Positions 41,388-51,500 of a stretch of 64,000 nucleotides of DNA are shown piece after piece. The position numbers and the translations under genes are program-made. The notes under the pieces were generated by a model. It worked only from the letters and a program-made list of their open reading frames with translations. It was not told the origin of the DNA and did no database searches. The DNA comes from Crocinitomicaceae bacterium (GTDB lineage: Bacteria; Bacteroidota; Bacteroidia; Flavobacteriales_D; Crocinitomicaceae). The stretch's first letter is position 1; every line of letters starts with the position of its first letter. Location: NCBI GenBank assembly GCA_017984635.1, contig JAGNZC010000001.1:1-64000 (forward strand), read 5' to 3'.

Positions 41388-42933
41388 GCATTAATTCCAC
41401 TTCAATTTCCCAATTACTACGCACTTTTGTTGGATTCGTAAATAGCATACATTTTTCAGGTTGGCGCCATTCTTTGACTGAACCTGTATCCCAAATCCCA
41501 TTCCTATTCTCATCTAAAATTACTCTAAATTGGTATTCCCCAGCTTCTAAATAGTTGAGAGAACATGTTTTAGATGGTTCAAATGGAATACGATCTATCG
41601 TTTTTGATTGTAAGATTACTTCAATTATTACAGGAGACTTAAATGCGTTTAAGTTGAGTTGTATCACACCAAATTCTTTTTCTTCCCGCAGACTGAATGT
41701 TGTGTTTAATGAATCAGATAAAAAGCCATTCTGACTCATTACAGCTCCTTTTTGTGCAATTAGTTGAATGTTTTTAAGTGTTTTACGATCTATGTCAATC
41801 GTTAATTCATTGCCTGAAAAAAGGATTTTAGACTTAATTTCCGTAGAGTCTTCTTTATTTAAAAGTTTAATTTTTTCCTGGTTTACATCTGCTATAATGT
41901 CATTGAAATGATATGCGATTTTTTCCGTTGGTTTGACTTTCAACTCTTTAAAATTGGAGATGAAATTCAGTTTTTCCGTTTTTTCTTTTTGAGTTAATTT
42001 CAATAAAATAGTATCATTGAGTTGATTTGCTCGTTGAACAACCACTTCCAACTCACTGACCTCTTTTACGGGCAAATAAAATTGTATGCTGTCCGATTTT
42101 AAAACGTTTAATTGATTTTGCTGAAGCGCTTTGTCATTACAAAAAATTGCTGCTTTATCAAGCGCATAATTTGCATTTAATATAAAAGCATTAGGAGGAT
42201 AAAACCGTAAGGATTTCAAAAGATCTGGACCTTTTTCAGTAAAAATTCTCAAAGAATTAGTGTCAGAAGTTGTTTGGGTTAATGCCAAAAGCTCTGATCG
42301 GAATCCTACTTTTTCATTCAATTGAATTGCTAAGTCTTTATTCTCATCTTGAAATGCTTTAACAAAATAATTTCCTGCTTTTAAATATTGAAAAGAAGCG
42401 GTTCCATTTTGGCTTGTTTTGGCAAAATAATAAGGCTTGGTGGAATCTTTATCGGTAAATAAACCAACAGTAATATCTTGTAATGGGAGATTTGAATAGG
42501 CATCTTCTACTTTTACAGAATAACGCAAAGAGTCTACAAAATCCCCAGTTGAAAAAGCATAAGCAATAAGTGAATCATTCCCTTCAGCAACATCTTCTAT
42601 GGTGCCATTTAGATACAATACATACGTTGTGTTTTCTTGTAAATCCTCTTTCCATTCAATGGTGGCTGTTTTTTTAGAGATAGAAATACTTGGTCGGGCA
42701 TGTTTTGGAACCATTACTAATGTTTGCTGCGGATTATTCACTTGAATAAATTCATCAAAAGTCATAGAAATGGATTTACCACTAAAATTAGTGCTCTTAT
42801 CTGCAGGTATAGTTTTAGCAGCAATTACTTGTGGTGCTACTGTATCTTTTTCTCCACCTGTAATTTGGCCTACTTGAGCACATGCACTAAGTAAGATTAA
42901 TACCAAGAAACTTATACTAATTCGGAAAGCCAT
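41380..42933 (-). CDS. Ig-like domain lipoprotein
   Basis: ATG 42933 gives a lipoprotein signal (MAFRISISFLVLILLSAC, lipobox LLSAC) and then GGEKDTVAPQVIAAKTIPADKSTNFSGKSISMTFDEFI, a Big_5-like Ig domain that is very common in a Bacteroidota lipoprotein family. The middle (YAFSTGDFVDSLRYSVKVEDAYSNLPL) and the EYQFRVILDENRNGIWDTG element near the end are also typical of that family. 517 residues; outer-membrane anchored; function unknown. Its start lies inside the end of the GAF gene (22-base overlap), so the two are coupled. Confidence 0.82.
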   Translation of the reverse strand: MAFRISISFLVLILLSACAQVGQITGGEKDTVAPQVIAAKTIPADKSTNFSGKSISMTFDEFIQVNNPQQTLVMVPKHARPSISISKKTATIEWKEDLQENTTYVLYLNGTIEDVAEGNDSLIAYAFSTGDFVDSLRYSVKVEDAYSNLPLQDITVGLFTDKDSTKPYYFAKTSQNGTASFQYLKAGNYFVKAFQDENKDLAIQLNEKVGFRSELLALTQTTSDTNSLRIFTEKGPDLLKSLRFYPPNAFILNANYALDKAAIFCNDKALQQNQLNVLKSDSIQFYLPVKEVSELEVVVQRANQLNDTILLKLTQKEKTEKLNFISNFKELKVKPTEKIAYHFNDIIADVNQEKIKLLNKEDSTEIKSKILFSGNELTIDIDRKTLKNIQLIAQKGAVMSQNGFLSDSLNTTFSLREEKEFGVIQLNLNAFKSPVIIEVILQSKTIDRIPFEPSKTCSLNYLEAGEYQFRVILDENRNGIWDTGSVKEWRQPEKCMLFTNPTKVRSNWEIEVELMPN

Positions 42934-43397
42934 GCACACAATTTTGTTAAATAGATGGAATCTGTTTCGTCAAAGTTAGCAAGAGATGAGCTATCTACAT
43001 CTAAAACACCAATAACTTTTTCATTTTTTAGAATTGGAACAACAATTTCACTTTTCGAAAGTGAACTACAAGCGATGTGTCCAGGAAATTTTTCAACATC
43101 ATCCACTAGGATCGTTTGGGCTTGTTTCCATGCGGCGCCACATACTCCTTTACCAAATTGTATTCGCGTACAAGCAACAGGACCTTGAAATGGACCCAAG
43201 ACCAATTCTTGTGATGTATTATCAACTAAATAAAACCCAACCCAAAAAAAATCAAATGCTGTTTTAAGAGCTGCGGTAATGTTTGCCAAGTTAGCAGTCG
43301 AATTTTTTTCATTCCCAATTAATGCTTTTAATTGAGGCAACAATTCTAGATAAATTGCTGCTTTTGTAGTACCTTGAAAGTGAAGATCTTCTGCCAT
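42912..43397 (-). CDS. GAF-domain free methionine-(R)-sulfoxide reductase-like protein
   Basis: With ATG 43397 the product is 161 residues. It shows the fRMsr pattern: DFFWVGFYLVD, LVLGPFQGPVACTRIQFGKGVCGAAW and GHIACSSLSKSEIVVPI. Cysteines 76, 86 and 110 are spaced 10 and 24 residues apart, the same spacing as the three redox cysteines of the E. coli enzyme (from memory). It reduces free methionine sulfoxide with thioredoxin. A longer frame to 43463 overlaps the divergent exonuclease and is not needed. Confidence 0.9.
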   Translation of the reverse strand: MAEDLHFQGTTKAAIYLELLPQLKALIGNEKNSTANLANITAALKTAFDFFWVGFYLVDNTSQELVLGPFQGPVACTRIQFGKGVCGAAWKQAQTILVDDVEKFPGHIACSSLSKSEIVVPILKNEKVIGVLDVDSSSLANFDETDSIYLTKLCAWLSELV

Positions 43398-43480
43398 AAT
43401 TCTATTTTCAGCAACAAAATTGCTTTTAAAAGTTGAGACTTCACAATTTTTTTGTAAATTCAAGTATCAAAAATTACTTT

Positions 43481-44194
43481 ATGTTAGAAAAAACACCGTT
43501 AGACCGTGTATTATTTTTAGATATTGAAACCGTTCCACAAACGTATCAATTTCCTGATTTAGAAGAAACACCTAGAAAATTATTTGAAGCCAAAACCCGT
43601 TTCATGCAAAACGAAGATAAGTCGTTTGAAGACTTGTATAATGATCGTGGAGGAATTTATGCTGAATTTGGAAAGATAATTTGCATATCTGTTGGTTTTG
43701 TTCATGAAACAAGAACCGGAAATGAGATACGTATGAAGTCTTTTTACCACGATGATGAAGAAACGTTGCTGAAGCAATTTGTTTCTTTATTAGAAAACAA
43801 TCCAAAATATTCGATTTTATGTGGTCATAACGCGAAAGAATTTGATTTCCCTTATATCTGTAGACGTTTGTTAATTAATGGAATGAAGCTGCCTTCAGTG
43901 TTAGATATTGCAGGCAAAAAACCATGGGAAATCAGTCATTTAGACACCTTAGAATTGTGGAAGTTTGGTGATTACAAAGCGTTTACTTCTCTGGCATTGT
44001 TATGTCATGTGTTTCAAATACCAACGCCAAAAGATGACATTTCAGGAGCCGATGTGGCACGCGTTTACTATGAAGAAAAAGATTTAGAACGCATCAAAGT
44101 GTATTGTGAAAAAGATGTTGTTGCTTTGATTCAATTGTTTTTACGCATGAGGGGGAATGCATTAGTGGAGGATGGATCGATTCACTTTTCTTAA
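43481..44194 (+). CDS. PolB-like 3'-5' exonuclease
   Basis: The 237-residue protein begins MLEKTPLDRVLFLDIETVPQTYQF (Exo I, DIE), continues with FGKIICISVGFV, GHNAKEFDFPYICRRLL (Exo II, N-x3-F-D) and YCEKDVVALIQLFLRM (Exo III, Y-x3-D). These are the DEDDy catalytic residues of DnaQ-like nucleases in the family often annotated as predicted PolB-like 3'-5' exonuclease. ATG 43481 is used; the longer frame extends into the divergent GAF gene. Confidence 0.88.
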   Translation: MLEKTPLDRVLFLDIETVPQTYQFPDLEETPRKLFEAKTRFMQNEDKSFEDLYNDRGGIYAEFGKIICISVGFVHETRTGNEIRMKSFYHDDEETLLKQFVSLLENNPKYSILCGHNAKEFDFPYICRRLLINGMKLPSVLDIAGKKPWEISHLDTLELWKFGDYKAFTSLALLCHVFQIPTPKDDISGADVARVYYEEKDLERIKVYCEKDVVALIQLFLRMRGNALVEDGSIHFS

Positions 44195-44220
44195 CTGTAC
44201 AATAAAATATCTTCAACAAA

Positions 44221-44248
44221 AAAGGCTGTTTCTAAAAACAGCCTTTTG
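44221..44248. terminator. Bidirectional terminator after the exonuclease gene
   Basis: AAAGGCTGTTT and AAACAGCCTTT form an eleven-base stem around a short loop. It separates the exonuclease gene from the converging small lipoprotein genes. Confidence 0.75.
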
Positions 44249-44269
44249 AAAAATTATAGGTAAATTTAC

Positions 44270-44650
44270 TTACTGAATAAATACGGTTTCAGTAGAAGTT
44301 ACTTCTTGTTCAACTTTTATAATTCCTTTACCAGATTTATTGTTACTTGATGCACTGATATCTAAAACAGCAACACCAGCTTGACCTAATTGATACACAT
44401 CATTAAAATTAAAATCCGCCGCTCCAGACAAATTCGTATAAGCGGTATCATATAATGAAATATTTGAAGGTTGATTTGTAGTTGATTTACCATATAAAAC
44501 AACTTTTGCTAAAGGAACCAATGCATTCGTTTCATCACGAACATAAATGCGTGCAATGGTATCTTCTTTCTTTCTGCATCCTGATGAAAATGAAACTCCA
44601 ATAAGAGCAATAATCACCACTATAAAACTGCGTTTAAATAAATTTGTCAT
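44270..44650 (-). CDS. Small lipoprotein, paralogue of the adjacent one
   Basis: The 126-residue protein has a lipoprotein signal ending SFSSGC and then RKKEDTIARIYVRDETNALVPLAKVVLYGK, a carboxypeptidase-regulatory-like beta domain. The series ARIYVRDE / VPLAKVVLYG / YDTAYTNLSGAADFNF / TETVFIQ aligns with the neighbouring protein, so the two arose by tandem duplication. Function unknown. Confidence 0.75.
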   Translation of the reverse strand: MTNLFKRSFIVVIIALIGVSFSSGCRKKEDTIARIYVRDETNALVPLAKVVLYGKSTTNQPSNISLYDTAYTNLSGAADFNFNDVYQLGQAGVAVLDISASSNNKSGKGIIKVEQEVTSTETVFIQ

Positions 44651-44655
44651 AGTGT

Positions 44656-45039
44656 TTAGTTAAGTATAAAAATAGTTTCAACAGCAGTAATGTGCATGCG
44701 ACATCTTACATAAGCTGTAGCTTGTTTCGTATTTTTTTTAGCAATAACATCGAAGTATGCTACTTCATTCCCTTCACCAGCTTTTGAGTAATAACTGTCC
44801 AAATTGAATTGAGCATAACCTGAAGAGTTTGTAAATAGAGTATCTACATATGGTAATGTAGCTGGATTTGAATTTACATCTCCAATTATTATAACTTCAG
44901 CATCTTTCAGTAATTCATTACTTTGAGAACGAACAAATATTTTCATTACAGAAGGATCTGTGTTTTCACAAGAAGAAGTTACAAATAATAATGTAATAAG
45001 CAAGCTTGCAAAAAATGAATATCTTAAGGTATTTTTCAT
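44656..45039 (-). CDS. Small lipoprotein, paralogue of the adjacent one
   Basis: The 127-residue protein starts MKNTLRYSFFASLLITLLFVTSSC (lipobox VTSSC) followed by ENTDPSVMKIFVRSQSNELLKDAEVIIIG. Shared features with its neighbour are MKIFVRSQ, DTLFTNSSGYAQFNL and the end VETIFILN. A promoter box lies upstream and the paralogue starts 5 bases after its stop, so they form an operon. Confidence 0.75.
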   Translation of the reverse strand: MKNTLRYSFFASLLITLLFVTSSCENTDPSVMKIFVRSQSNELLKDAEVIIIGDVNSNPATLPYVDTLFTNSSGYAQFNLDSYYSKAGEGNEVAYFDVIAKKNTKQATAYVRCRMHITAVETIFILN

Positions 45040-45061
45040 AGTCGTTTTAAAACAATTCGTT

Positions 45062-45069
45062 CAAAGATA
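45062..45069 (-). promoter_or_regulatory. -7 box for the small lipoprotein pair
   Basis: TATCTTTG on the minus strand, exact consensus, 22 bases before the ATG at 45039. Confidence 0.6.
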
Positions 45070-45211
45070 AACTTTTTTTAATTTAATCACGCAACATTGT
45101 ACCTCTTAATTTCTTAACTTCGTACGCTGTGTGCAATTATAAACGAGAATGAAACAAAAAATGTTGCGTTTTAATCGATAATTTTTGCATTTAAGTTTGA
45201 AAAATTCAGAA

Positions 45212-46234
45212 ATGAAAGAAAAAATAGAAAAAATACAAGCTGAAATAGAAGCGTATGTGATTAATAATGCTCTCTCATTAGAAGCGTTTAGAATTCAATT
45301 TATTGGTTCTAAAGGAAGTATAAAAGACTTGTTTACTGATTTAAAAAGTGTTCCTAACGAAGAAAAAAGAACAGTTGGACAATCATTAAATGCTTTGCGT
45401 TTATTCGCAGAGGAAAAATTTGCAACCTATAAAGAGCAGTTAGAAACTACAACTTCTACCGCATCAAAATTAGATTTTTCTCGACCAGGTGATAGCAATG
45501 AAATTGGTTCGCATCATCCACTTTCATTGGTTCGAAGTGAAATCATTTCTATTTTTAGTAAAATTGGTTATTCCGTTTCTGAAGGCCCAGAAATCGAAGA
45601 TGATTGGCATAATTTTTCAGCATTAAATTTTGCTCCTGAACACCCTGCTCGTGATATGCAAGATACTTTTTTCATTGAAAAAGGAGAAAATGAAATGGCA
45701 TTGCGAACGCATACTAGTTCGGTTCAAGTTCGTGTAATGGAAAATTCAACACCTCCGATTCGTACAATTTCTCCAGGAAGAGTATACAGAAATGAAGCTA
45801 TTTCTGCTCGTGCTCATTGCTTTTTTCATCAAGTGGAAGGATTATATATTGATAAAAATGTATCGTTTGCCGATTTAAAACAAACGTTGTTGTATTTCGC
45901 AAAAGAATTGTTTGGAGAAAAAGCACAAATTCGCTTACGTCCTTCTTACTTTCCTTTTACAGAACCAAGTGCTGAAGTTGATGTATCTTGTTCTATTTGC
46001 AATGCAAAAGGATGTAACGTATGCAAATATTCTGGATGGTTGGAGATTTTAGGCTGTGGAATGGTTGATCCAAATGTATTAGAAGCTAGTGGAATTGATT
46101 CCACCGTTTATTCTGGCTTTGCTTTTGGAATGGGCGTTGAGCGCATTACACAATTGAAATATAAGGTGAACGACTTACGTTTGTATTCTGAAAATGATGT
46201 ACGTTTCTTACAACAATTTAAAGCAGGAATCTAA
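45212..46234 (+). CDS. pheS: Phenylalanine--tRNA ligase alpha subunit
   Basis: With ATG 45212 the product is 340 residues (the open frame also has a TTG at 45185). It has an N-terminal coiled coil, the SHHPLSLVRSEIISIF motif 1 region, HTSSVQVRVME, motif 2 FHQVEGLYIDKNVSFADLK, FFPFTEPSAEVDVSC-type zinc-like cysteines (SCSICNAKGCNVC) and motif 3 GFAFGMGVERITQLKY. It forms the heterotetrameric synthetase with PheT, which is not in the window. It overlaps the ytxJ gene by one base. Confidence 0.96.
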   Translation: MKEKIEKIQAEIEAYVINNALSLEAFRIQFIGSKGSIKDLFTDLKSVPNEEKRTVGQSLNALRLFAEEKFATYKEQLETTTSTASKLDFSRPGDSNEIGSHHPLSLVRSEIISIFSKIGYSVSEGPEIEDDWHNFSALNFAPEHPARDMQDTFFIEKGENEMALRTHTSSVQVRVMENSTPPIRTISPGRVYRNEAISARAHCFFHQVEGLYIDKNVSFADLKQTLLYFAKELFGEKAQIRLRPSYFPFTEPSAEVDVSCSICNAKGCNVCKYSGWLEILGCGMVDPNVLEASGIDSTVYSGFAFGMGVERITQLKYKVNDLRLYSENDVRFLQQFKAGI

Positions 46235-46590
46235 TGGGTATTTTTTCGCGCAAACCAACGCTAGATTGGATTCAATTAACAACATCTGATCAATTAGAAT
46301 CGGCATTAAATGCAACAACCAACCAACCAGCTTTGTTTTTTAAACACAGTACGCGTTGCAGTATTTCAACCATGGCTTTGTCTCGTTTTGAAGCGAATTG
46401 GAATAATGAAGTAGCGTGCGATTTGTATTTTTTAGACTTAATAACCTACCGCGATCTTTCTAATTTGTTGGCTGAAAAAACGCATGTTGTTCACCAATCT
46501 CCTCAAGTGATTGTGGTAAATAACGGCCAAGTAGTTTATAACGAGTCACATAATGGTATTCGTGCCCAAGAGATTGAAGCGAAACTTTAA
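46234..46590 (+). CDS. ytxJ: YtxJ-like bacillithiol-system monothiol protein
   Basis: The 118-residue thioredoxin-fold protein has one reactive cysteine in FFKHSTRCSISTMAL (Cys42, a CxxS motif) and the usual cis-Pro region SPQVIVVNNGQVVY. The family member YtxJ/BrxC debacillithiolates proteins in organisms with bacillithiol, as in many Bacteroidota. The start ATG shares a base with the pheS stop (TAATG). Confidence 0.88.
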   Translation: MGIFSRKPTLDWIQLTTSDQLESALNATTNQPALFFKHSTRCSISTMALSRFEANWNNEVACDLYFLDLITYRDLSNLLAEKTHVVHQSPQVIVVNNGQVVYNESHNGIRAQEIEAKL

Positions 46591-46600
46591 TATTATTTAC

Positions 46601-47680
46601 ATGAAAAAATACCTTGTTTTTGGCTTATTATTTTTAGCAATTGCTGCATTTGTAATTATTCCTTTAGTGAATAAATCATCTGATAATACGGAACAAACGG
46701 ATGCGGATTTACCGGCTGTTTTTACATTTAAAGAAAATTTAGCTACAAAAGGAGATGAGGTCGTTCCATTAAAAATCACATTAAATTCTTCGGAAATAAA
46801 AGTGGTAGAATTAATTTACAACGACAGTGTTTTTGCCAGTTGGAATGATCCAAAGGGTGCAATCAATTATTCTTTGAAAGCAGGTTTTTATGGGGTTGGT
46901 ACACGTTCATTGGTATTGCGTTCAACATTAAAAGATGGTACAAGCTTTGACGACGAACGCATGTTGCGTGTGTTATCCGAGATTGTTCCTGAGAAATGGC
47001 TGGTTGATGTAATCACGTCTTTCCCGCACAATACTACTAGCTTTACACAAGGTTTAGAGTTTAATAAAGGAGAATTATTTGAAGGAACAGGTCAACGTGG
47101 CGAATCAATCATTGCAAAAGTCAATTTAAAAACGGGAGTAATCGATCAAAAAATGGGTTTAGATGCGACTTATTTCGGTGAAGGAATTACCGTTTTTAAA
47201 GATAAAATTTACCAATTGACTTGGCAAGAGCAAAAATGTTTTGTGTACACTAAAAACACGTTTCAAATTGAAAAAGATATTCCTTACAATGGTGAAGGGT
47301 GGGGCTTGTGTAACAATGGAACCTCCTTAATTATGTCGAATGGTTCGGAAAGAATTGTTTTCAGAAATCCAACAACATTTGAAATAGAACGTTCAATTGA
47401 AGTTTATAACAATGAAGGTCCTGTTGCGAACTTAAATGAATTAGAATACGTAGATGATTTGATTTATGCCAATGTTTGGATGACTAATTTCATTGTTGTT
47501 ATTGATCCTAATAATGGTAAAGTATTGGCACAAATTGATGCAAGTTCACTCGTCGCTTCAGGCAAAGGATCTACTGGAGATGTATTAAACGGAATTGCTT
47601 ACAATCCTGTAACATCAAAATGGTATTTAACAGGAAAAAATTGGGCGAAATTGTTTGAGATTAAATTTAAAAAAGCTTAA
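46601..47680 (+). CDS. Glutaminyl-peptide cyclotransferase (glutamine cyclotransferase) family
   Basis: ATG 46601 gives a signal anchor (MKKYLVFGLLFLAIAAFVIIPLV) and a 359-residue protein. After a beta domain of about 120 residues comes the five-bladed propeller of the plant/bacterial glutaminyl cyclase: FPHNTTSFTQGLEF, LFEGTGQRGES, YFGEGITVFKDKIYQLTWQE, NGEGWGLCNNG, LNELEYVDDLIYANVWMTN and VLNGIAYNPVTSKWYLTGKNW. It cyclises N-terminal Gln to pyroglutamate in the periplasm. The N-terminal part has no clear counterpart in the classic enzyme. Confidence 0.88.
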   Translation: MKKYLVFGLLFLAIAAFVIIPLVNKSSDNTEQTDADLPAVFTFKENLATKGDEVVPLKITLNSSEIKVVELIYNDSVFASWNDPKGAINYSLKAGFYGVGTRSLVLRSTLKDGTSFDDERMLRVLSEIVPEKWLVDVITSFPHNTTSFTQGLEFNKGELFEGTGQRGESIIAKVNLKTGVIDQKMGLDATYFGEGITVFKDKIYQLTWQEQKCFVYTKNTFQIEKDIPYNGEGWGLCNNGTSLIMSNGSERIVFRNPTTFEIERSIEVYNNEGPVANLNELEYVDDLIYANVWMTNFIVVIDPNNGKVLAQIDASSLVASGKGSTGDVLNGIAYNPVTSKWYLTGKNWAKLFEIKFKKA

Positions 47681-48375
47681 TCAGCTGGATTGAACGCACT
47701 GATATTTGTTACTTCATGTAATTGACCATTTTCAACACGGATTACTTTTCCTTGAAATTTTTCCACCATTGTCATATCGTGCGTAGCCATTAAAACGGCT
47801 GTTTTTTCTTCTAAAGCAACGGCTAGAAGTAATTGCATTATCTCACTGGATGTTTCTGGATCTAAATTTCCGGTTGGCTCATCCGCTAAAATTAAGCTTG
47901 GTTTATTAATCAATGCACGAGCGATAGATACACGTTGTTGTTCACCTCCTGACAATGCATGTGGCATGCTGTTTATTTTCTGCTCTATACCAACCAATTG
48001 TAATACTTCTTTTGCACGTTTCAACATCAATGTTTTATCTTTCCATCCAGTTGCCCCCATTACAAACAATAAATTTTCTAGAACGGATCGATCCATTAAT
48101 AATTGAAAATCTTGAAATACGATACCTATTTTTCTTCGTAATAAAGGGATGTCTTTTTTAGAAAGTGCATTTAAGTTAAAGCCAGCTACATTGCCATTCC
48201 CATTCGTTAATGCAAGTTCGCCGTATATTGTTTTAAGTAAACTACTTTTTCCGCTCCCTGTTTTACCAATTAAATAAACGAATTCATTTTCTTTTAATGT
48301 AAAATTTACACCATCCAACACACAAACGTCTTGTTGAAAAATTCGGGCATCCTTTATTTCAATTACTTTTTCCAC
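47677..48375 (-). CDS. FtsE-like ABC ATP-binding protein
   Basis: The 232-residue ATPase has YLIGKTGSGKSSLLKTI (Walker A), ALSGGEQQRVSIARALI (signature), LILADEPTGNLDPETS (Walker B) and VLMATHDMTMVEKF, matching the FtsE/LolD subgroup and closest to FtsE by the IGIVFQDFQLLMDRSV region. FtsE with FtsX regulates peptidoglycan hydrolases at division; ftsX is not adjacent. The start is GTG 48375. It converges with the cyclotransferase gene with a 4-base overlap. Confidence 0.85.
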   Translation of the reverse strand: MEKVIEIKDARIFQQDVCVLDGVNFTLKENEFVYLIGKTGSGKSSLLKTIYGELALTNGNGNVAGFNLNALSKKDIPLLRRKIGIVFQDFQLLMDRSVLENLLFVMGATGWKDKTLMLKRAKEVLQLVGIEQKINSMPHALSGGEQQRVSIARALINKPSLILADEPTGNLDPETSSEIMQLLLAVALEEKTAVLMATHDMTMVEKFQGKVIRVENGQLHEVTNISAFNPAD

Positions 48376-48531
48376 TTCAAAAGATTTTAGAGTGTAAAGA
48401 TCGTAAATATGAAAGGTCTTTTTAATACGATGGTATAATTATCTTAACAGATTCACGTTTAAAACTTTTAGACACCTAATTCATAAAGGACTTGAATGTA
48501 ACTTACTTTTATACGATTAAATGCAATTCAA

Positions 48532-51500
48532 ATGAAGTTTAAAATAATATTATACCTTTTAGTCGTATTTCCAATTATTTCGGTTGCACAAACCTCAGGG
48601 AAGTATAAGAATGAATATGTGCGTTTTTACAAAGCAGAAGAGTTGTTTCAGAAGGAACAATATGCTTCAGCACGGATTGAATTTAGAGCGTTTATTCAAG
48701 AACAAAAGGATGTGCGTGACCCACAAGTAATCAAAGCACATTATTACGAAGGAATAGCTGCATTGGAAATGTTTAACAACGATGCCATCGATTTGTTGCT
48801 TACGTTCAATAAAAATTATCCTGAAAATATTTACAAGAACACCATTTATTTTAAAATAGGGAAATTTCATTATCAAAAGAAAGAATTCAAAGACGCAATT
48901 CAATGGTTGAAATTGGTAAATGTTGCAACGATTGATGCGAAAGACAAAGATGAATTTTACTTTAAATTGGGATATTCGAATTTTCAAGAAAAGAAATACA
49001 CGGATGCGAGAGCTGCTTTTAATGAAATGAAAGACGGAACTTCAACTTATGCAGGTCCAGGACTTTATTACTTTTCACACATTGCATACATTGATAAAGC
49101 CTATCAAACAGCATTGGATGGATTCTTGAAATTGCAAACGAATACAAGTTTTGCGAAAGTAGTTCCTTATTACATTGCTCAAATTTATTACTTACAAGGA
49201 AAGTATGCAGAAGTTACCAAATATGCAGCGTCAACGCTAGATACCATAAAAGTTTCCAATGAAATTGATTTAGATCATTTGATTGGTGACGCGTATTACC
49301 GTGTGGGAAAATTTGATGAAGCATTGCCTTATTTAGAAAAATTCAGTAAAAAACACCCAACTACAAGAGATGATGAATACCAATTAGGCTTTGCTTATTA
49401 CAAAATAGGATCGTATGAAAAAGCCATTAAACCGTTTGATAAAGTAGCTGCAAAAAAAGATAGTTTGGCTCAGATTGCCTTGTATCACATTGGAGAATGT
49501 AACCTTAAAATGAAAAATCAATTGGGTGCAAGAAGTGCTTTTGAAGCTGCATCTAAGTTGGATTTTAACACAATGATACAAGAAGATGCTTTGTACAATT
49601 TTGCTGTTTTATCCTACAAACTAGACTTAAATCCTTACGATGAAGCAGTAGTTGCTTTGGAACAATTTTTACAAAAATTTCCTGAATCTAGAAGAATTAC
49701 AGACATCAATCAATACTTAGTAAACGTTTATTCCACTACAAATAATTACGAAAAAGCATTGGCATCATTGGATAAATTACCAAAAAAAGACGCGAAATTA
49801 AAAGCTGTTTACCAACTCGTTGCTTATAATCAAGGTGTTGCTTTTTTCCAAAAAGATGCATTTGAAGCAGCTATTAAATCATTTGATTTAGTTGAAAAGC
49901 ATCCTATCGAAGCTTCTTATACCGCAAGAGCTCGATTTTGGTCAGCAGATGCATATTTCCGCTTAAATAAAATTGACCTTTCCATTACCACGTATAAAGA
50001 TTTCTTGGCTATGCCCGCAACATTAGCGGCAGATTTAAAACCAGATGCATATTACAATATGGGTTATGCTTACCTCAGAAATAAAGACATTTTATTATCG
50101 ATTGAATCGTTTCGTTTATTTTGTCAATCGTCTATTAAGAATAAAGCCAAATTAGGTGATGCATATATGCGAATTGGTGATGGGTATTACATGACAAAAC
50201 AAAATGAAAATGCAATAAAGAATTATCTAGAAGTAATCAAATTAAAAGTTGCAAACGAAGACCAAGCCTTGTTTTATTTAGCAAAATCATATGGCTTTGC
50301 GAATCAAGAGGATAAAAAAATCAGCTATTTGTTAGATATTATTAATAATTACAAAAACTCAAAATACATTCTTCAAGCAGTTTTTGAAGCAGCAAATAGT
50401 TACAAAGCTAAATCTGAATTTGACAAAGCTACTCGCTACTTTAATCAAGTAATCGATGATTACCCAAATTCTAATCTTGTTATTCCATGTCGTATTGAAT
50501 TAGCAGATATTCATTATAAAAAATGGGAATATGCTAAAGCAGAAAAGGAATATTTAGCCTTATTAAGCACGAATGGTGAAGATCAACAAATATGTGCTAC
50601 TGTGGTTCGAGGTTTAGTAGATGTTTACACAGCTTTGAAACAACCTGAAAAGGCAAGTCAAATGGCCGTTGAATATTCGTGCGCTAATATTTCTCCCGAA
50701 GAACAAGAAAACATGTTTTATGCACCTGCAATAGAAGCCTATCGAGATAGTTCATTTGCACTTGCTGCATCTAATTTTGAGAAATACTTGGTAAAATTCC
50801 CAGCGGGAAGGTTTAAAAATGATGCTGTTTTCTTTATGGCAAATGCCTATTATTCTGCAAATGAAAAAGACAAAGCAATCGCTGCATATCAAAAGATATT
50901 AGAAGGGGCTAATAATTCTTATACAGAAACATCAGCTGCACGAGTTGCTCAGTTTCTTTACAATTCAGGTAAATACGAAGAAGCAATTGTAGCTTATTCA
51001 CGTTTAGATAAACTTAGTGCAAAGCCAGCTCTAATTTTTAACACAAAACTAGGTTTAATGCGTTGTAATTTTTTACTTCAAAATTGGGAAAACACGGTGC
51101 TAAATGCAAAAGCTGTTCTTGAAAGTGGCCAACTTAACAACACCATTCGCTTAGAGGCAGAATACGCAAAAGGTTTAGCTGAGTTTTCCATTGAAAATTA
51201 TACTGCTGCAAAACCCAATTTAGAATTTGTAATCAAAAATTCAACAACTGTTTTAGCTGCTGAAGCGCGCTATACGCTAGCTGAATTGTATGCAAAACAA
51301 GAAGATTTTAAGAAAGCAGATGCTGAAATAAATGCATTGATTAAAATGAAACCTAGTTATAACTTTTGGGTAGCGAAAGGGTTATTGTTACAAGCTAAAT
51401 TGCTGATCGTACAGAAAGATTATTTTCAGGCAGAACAAAGATTACGTTCAGTAATCGATCATTATCCAATTAAAGATGATGAAATTTTGACAATTGCCAA

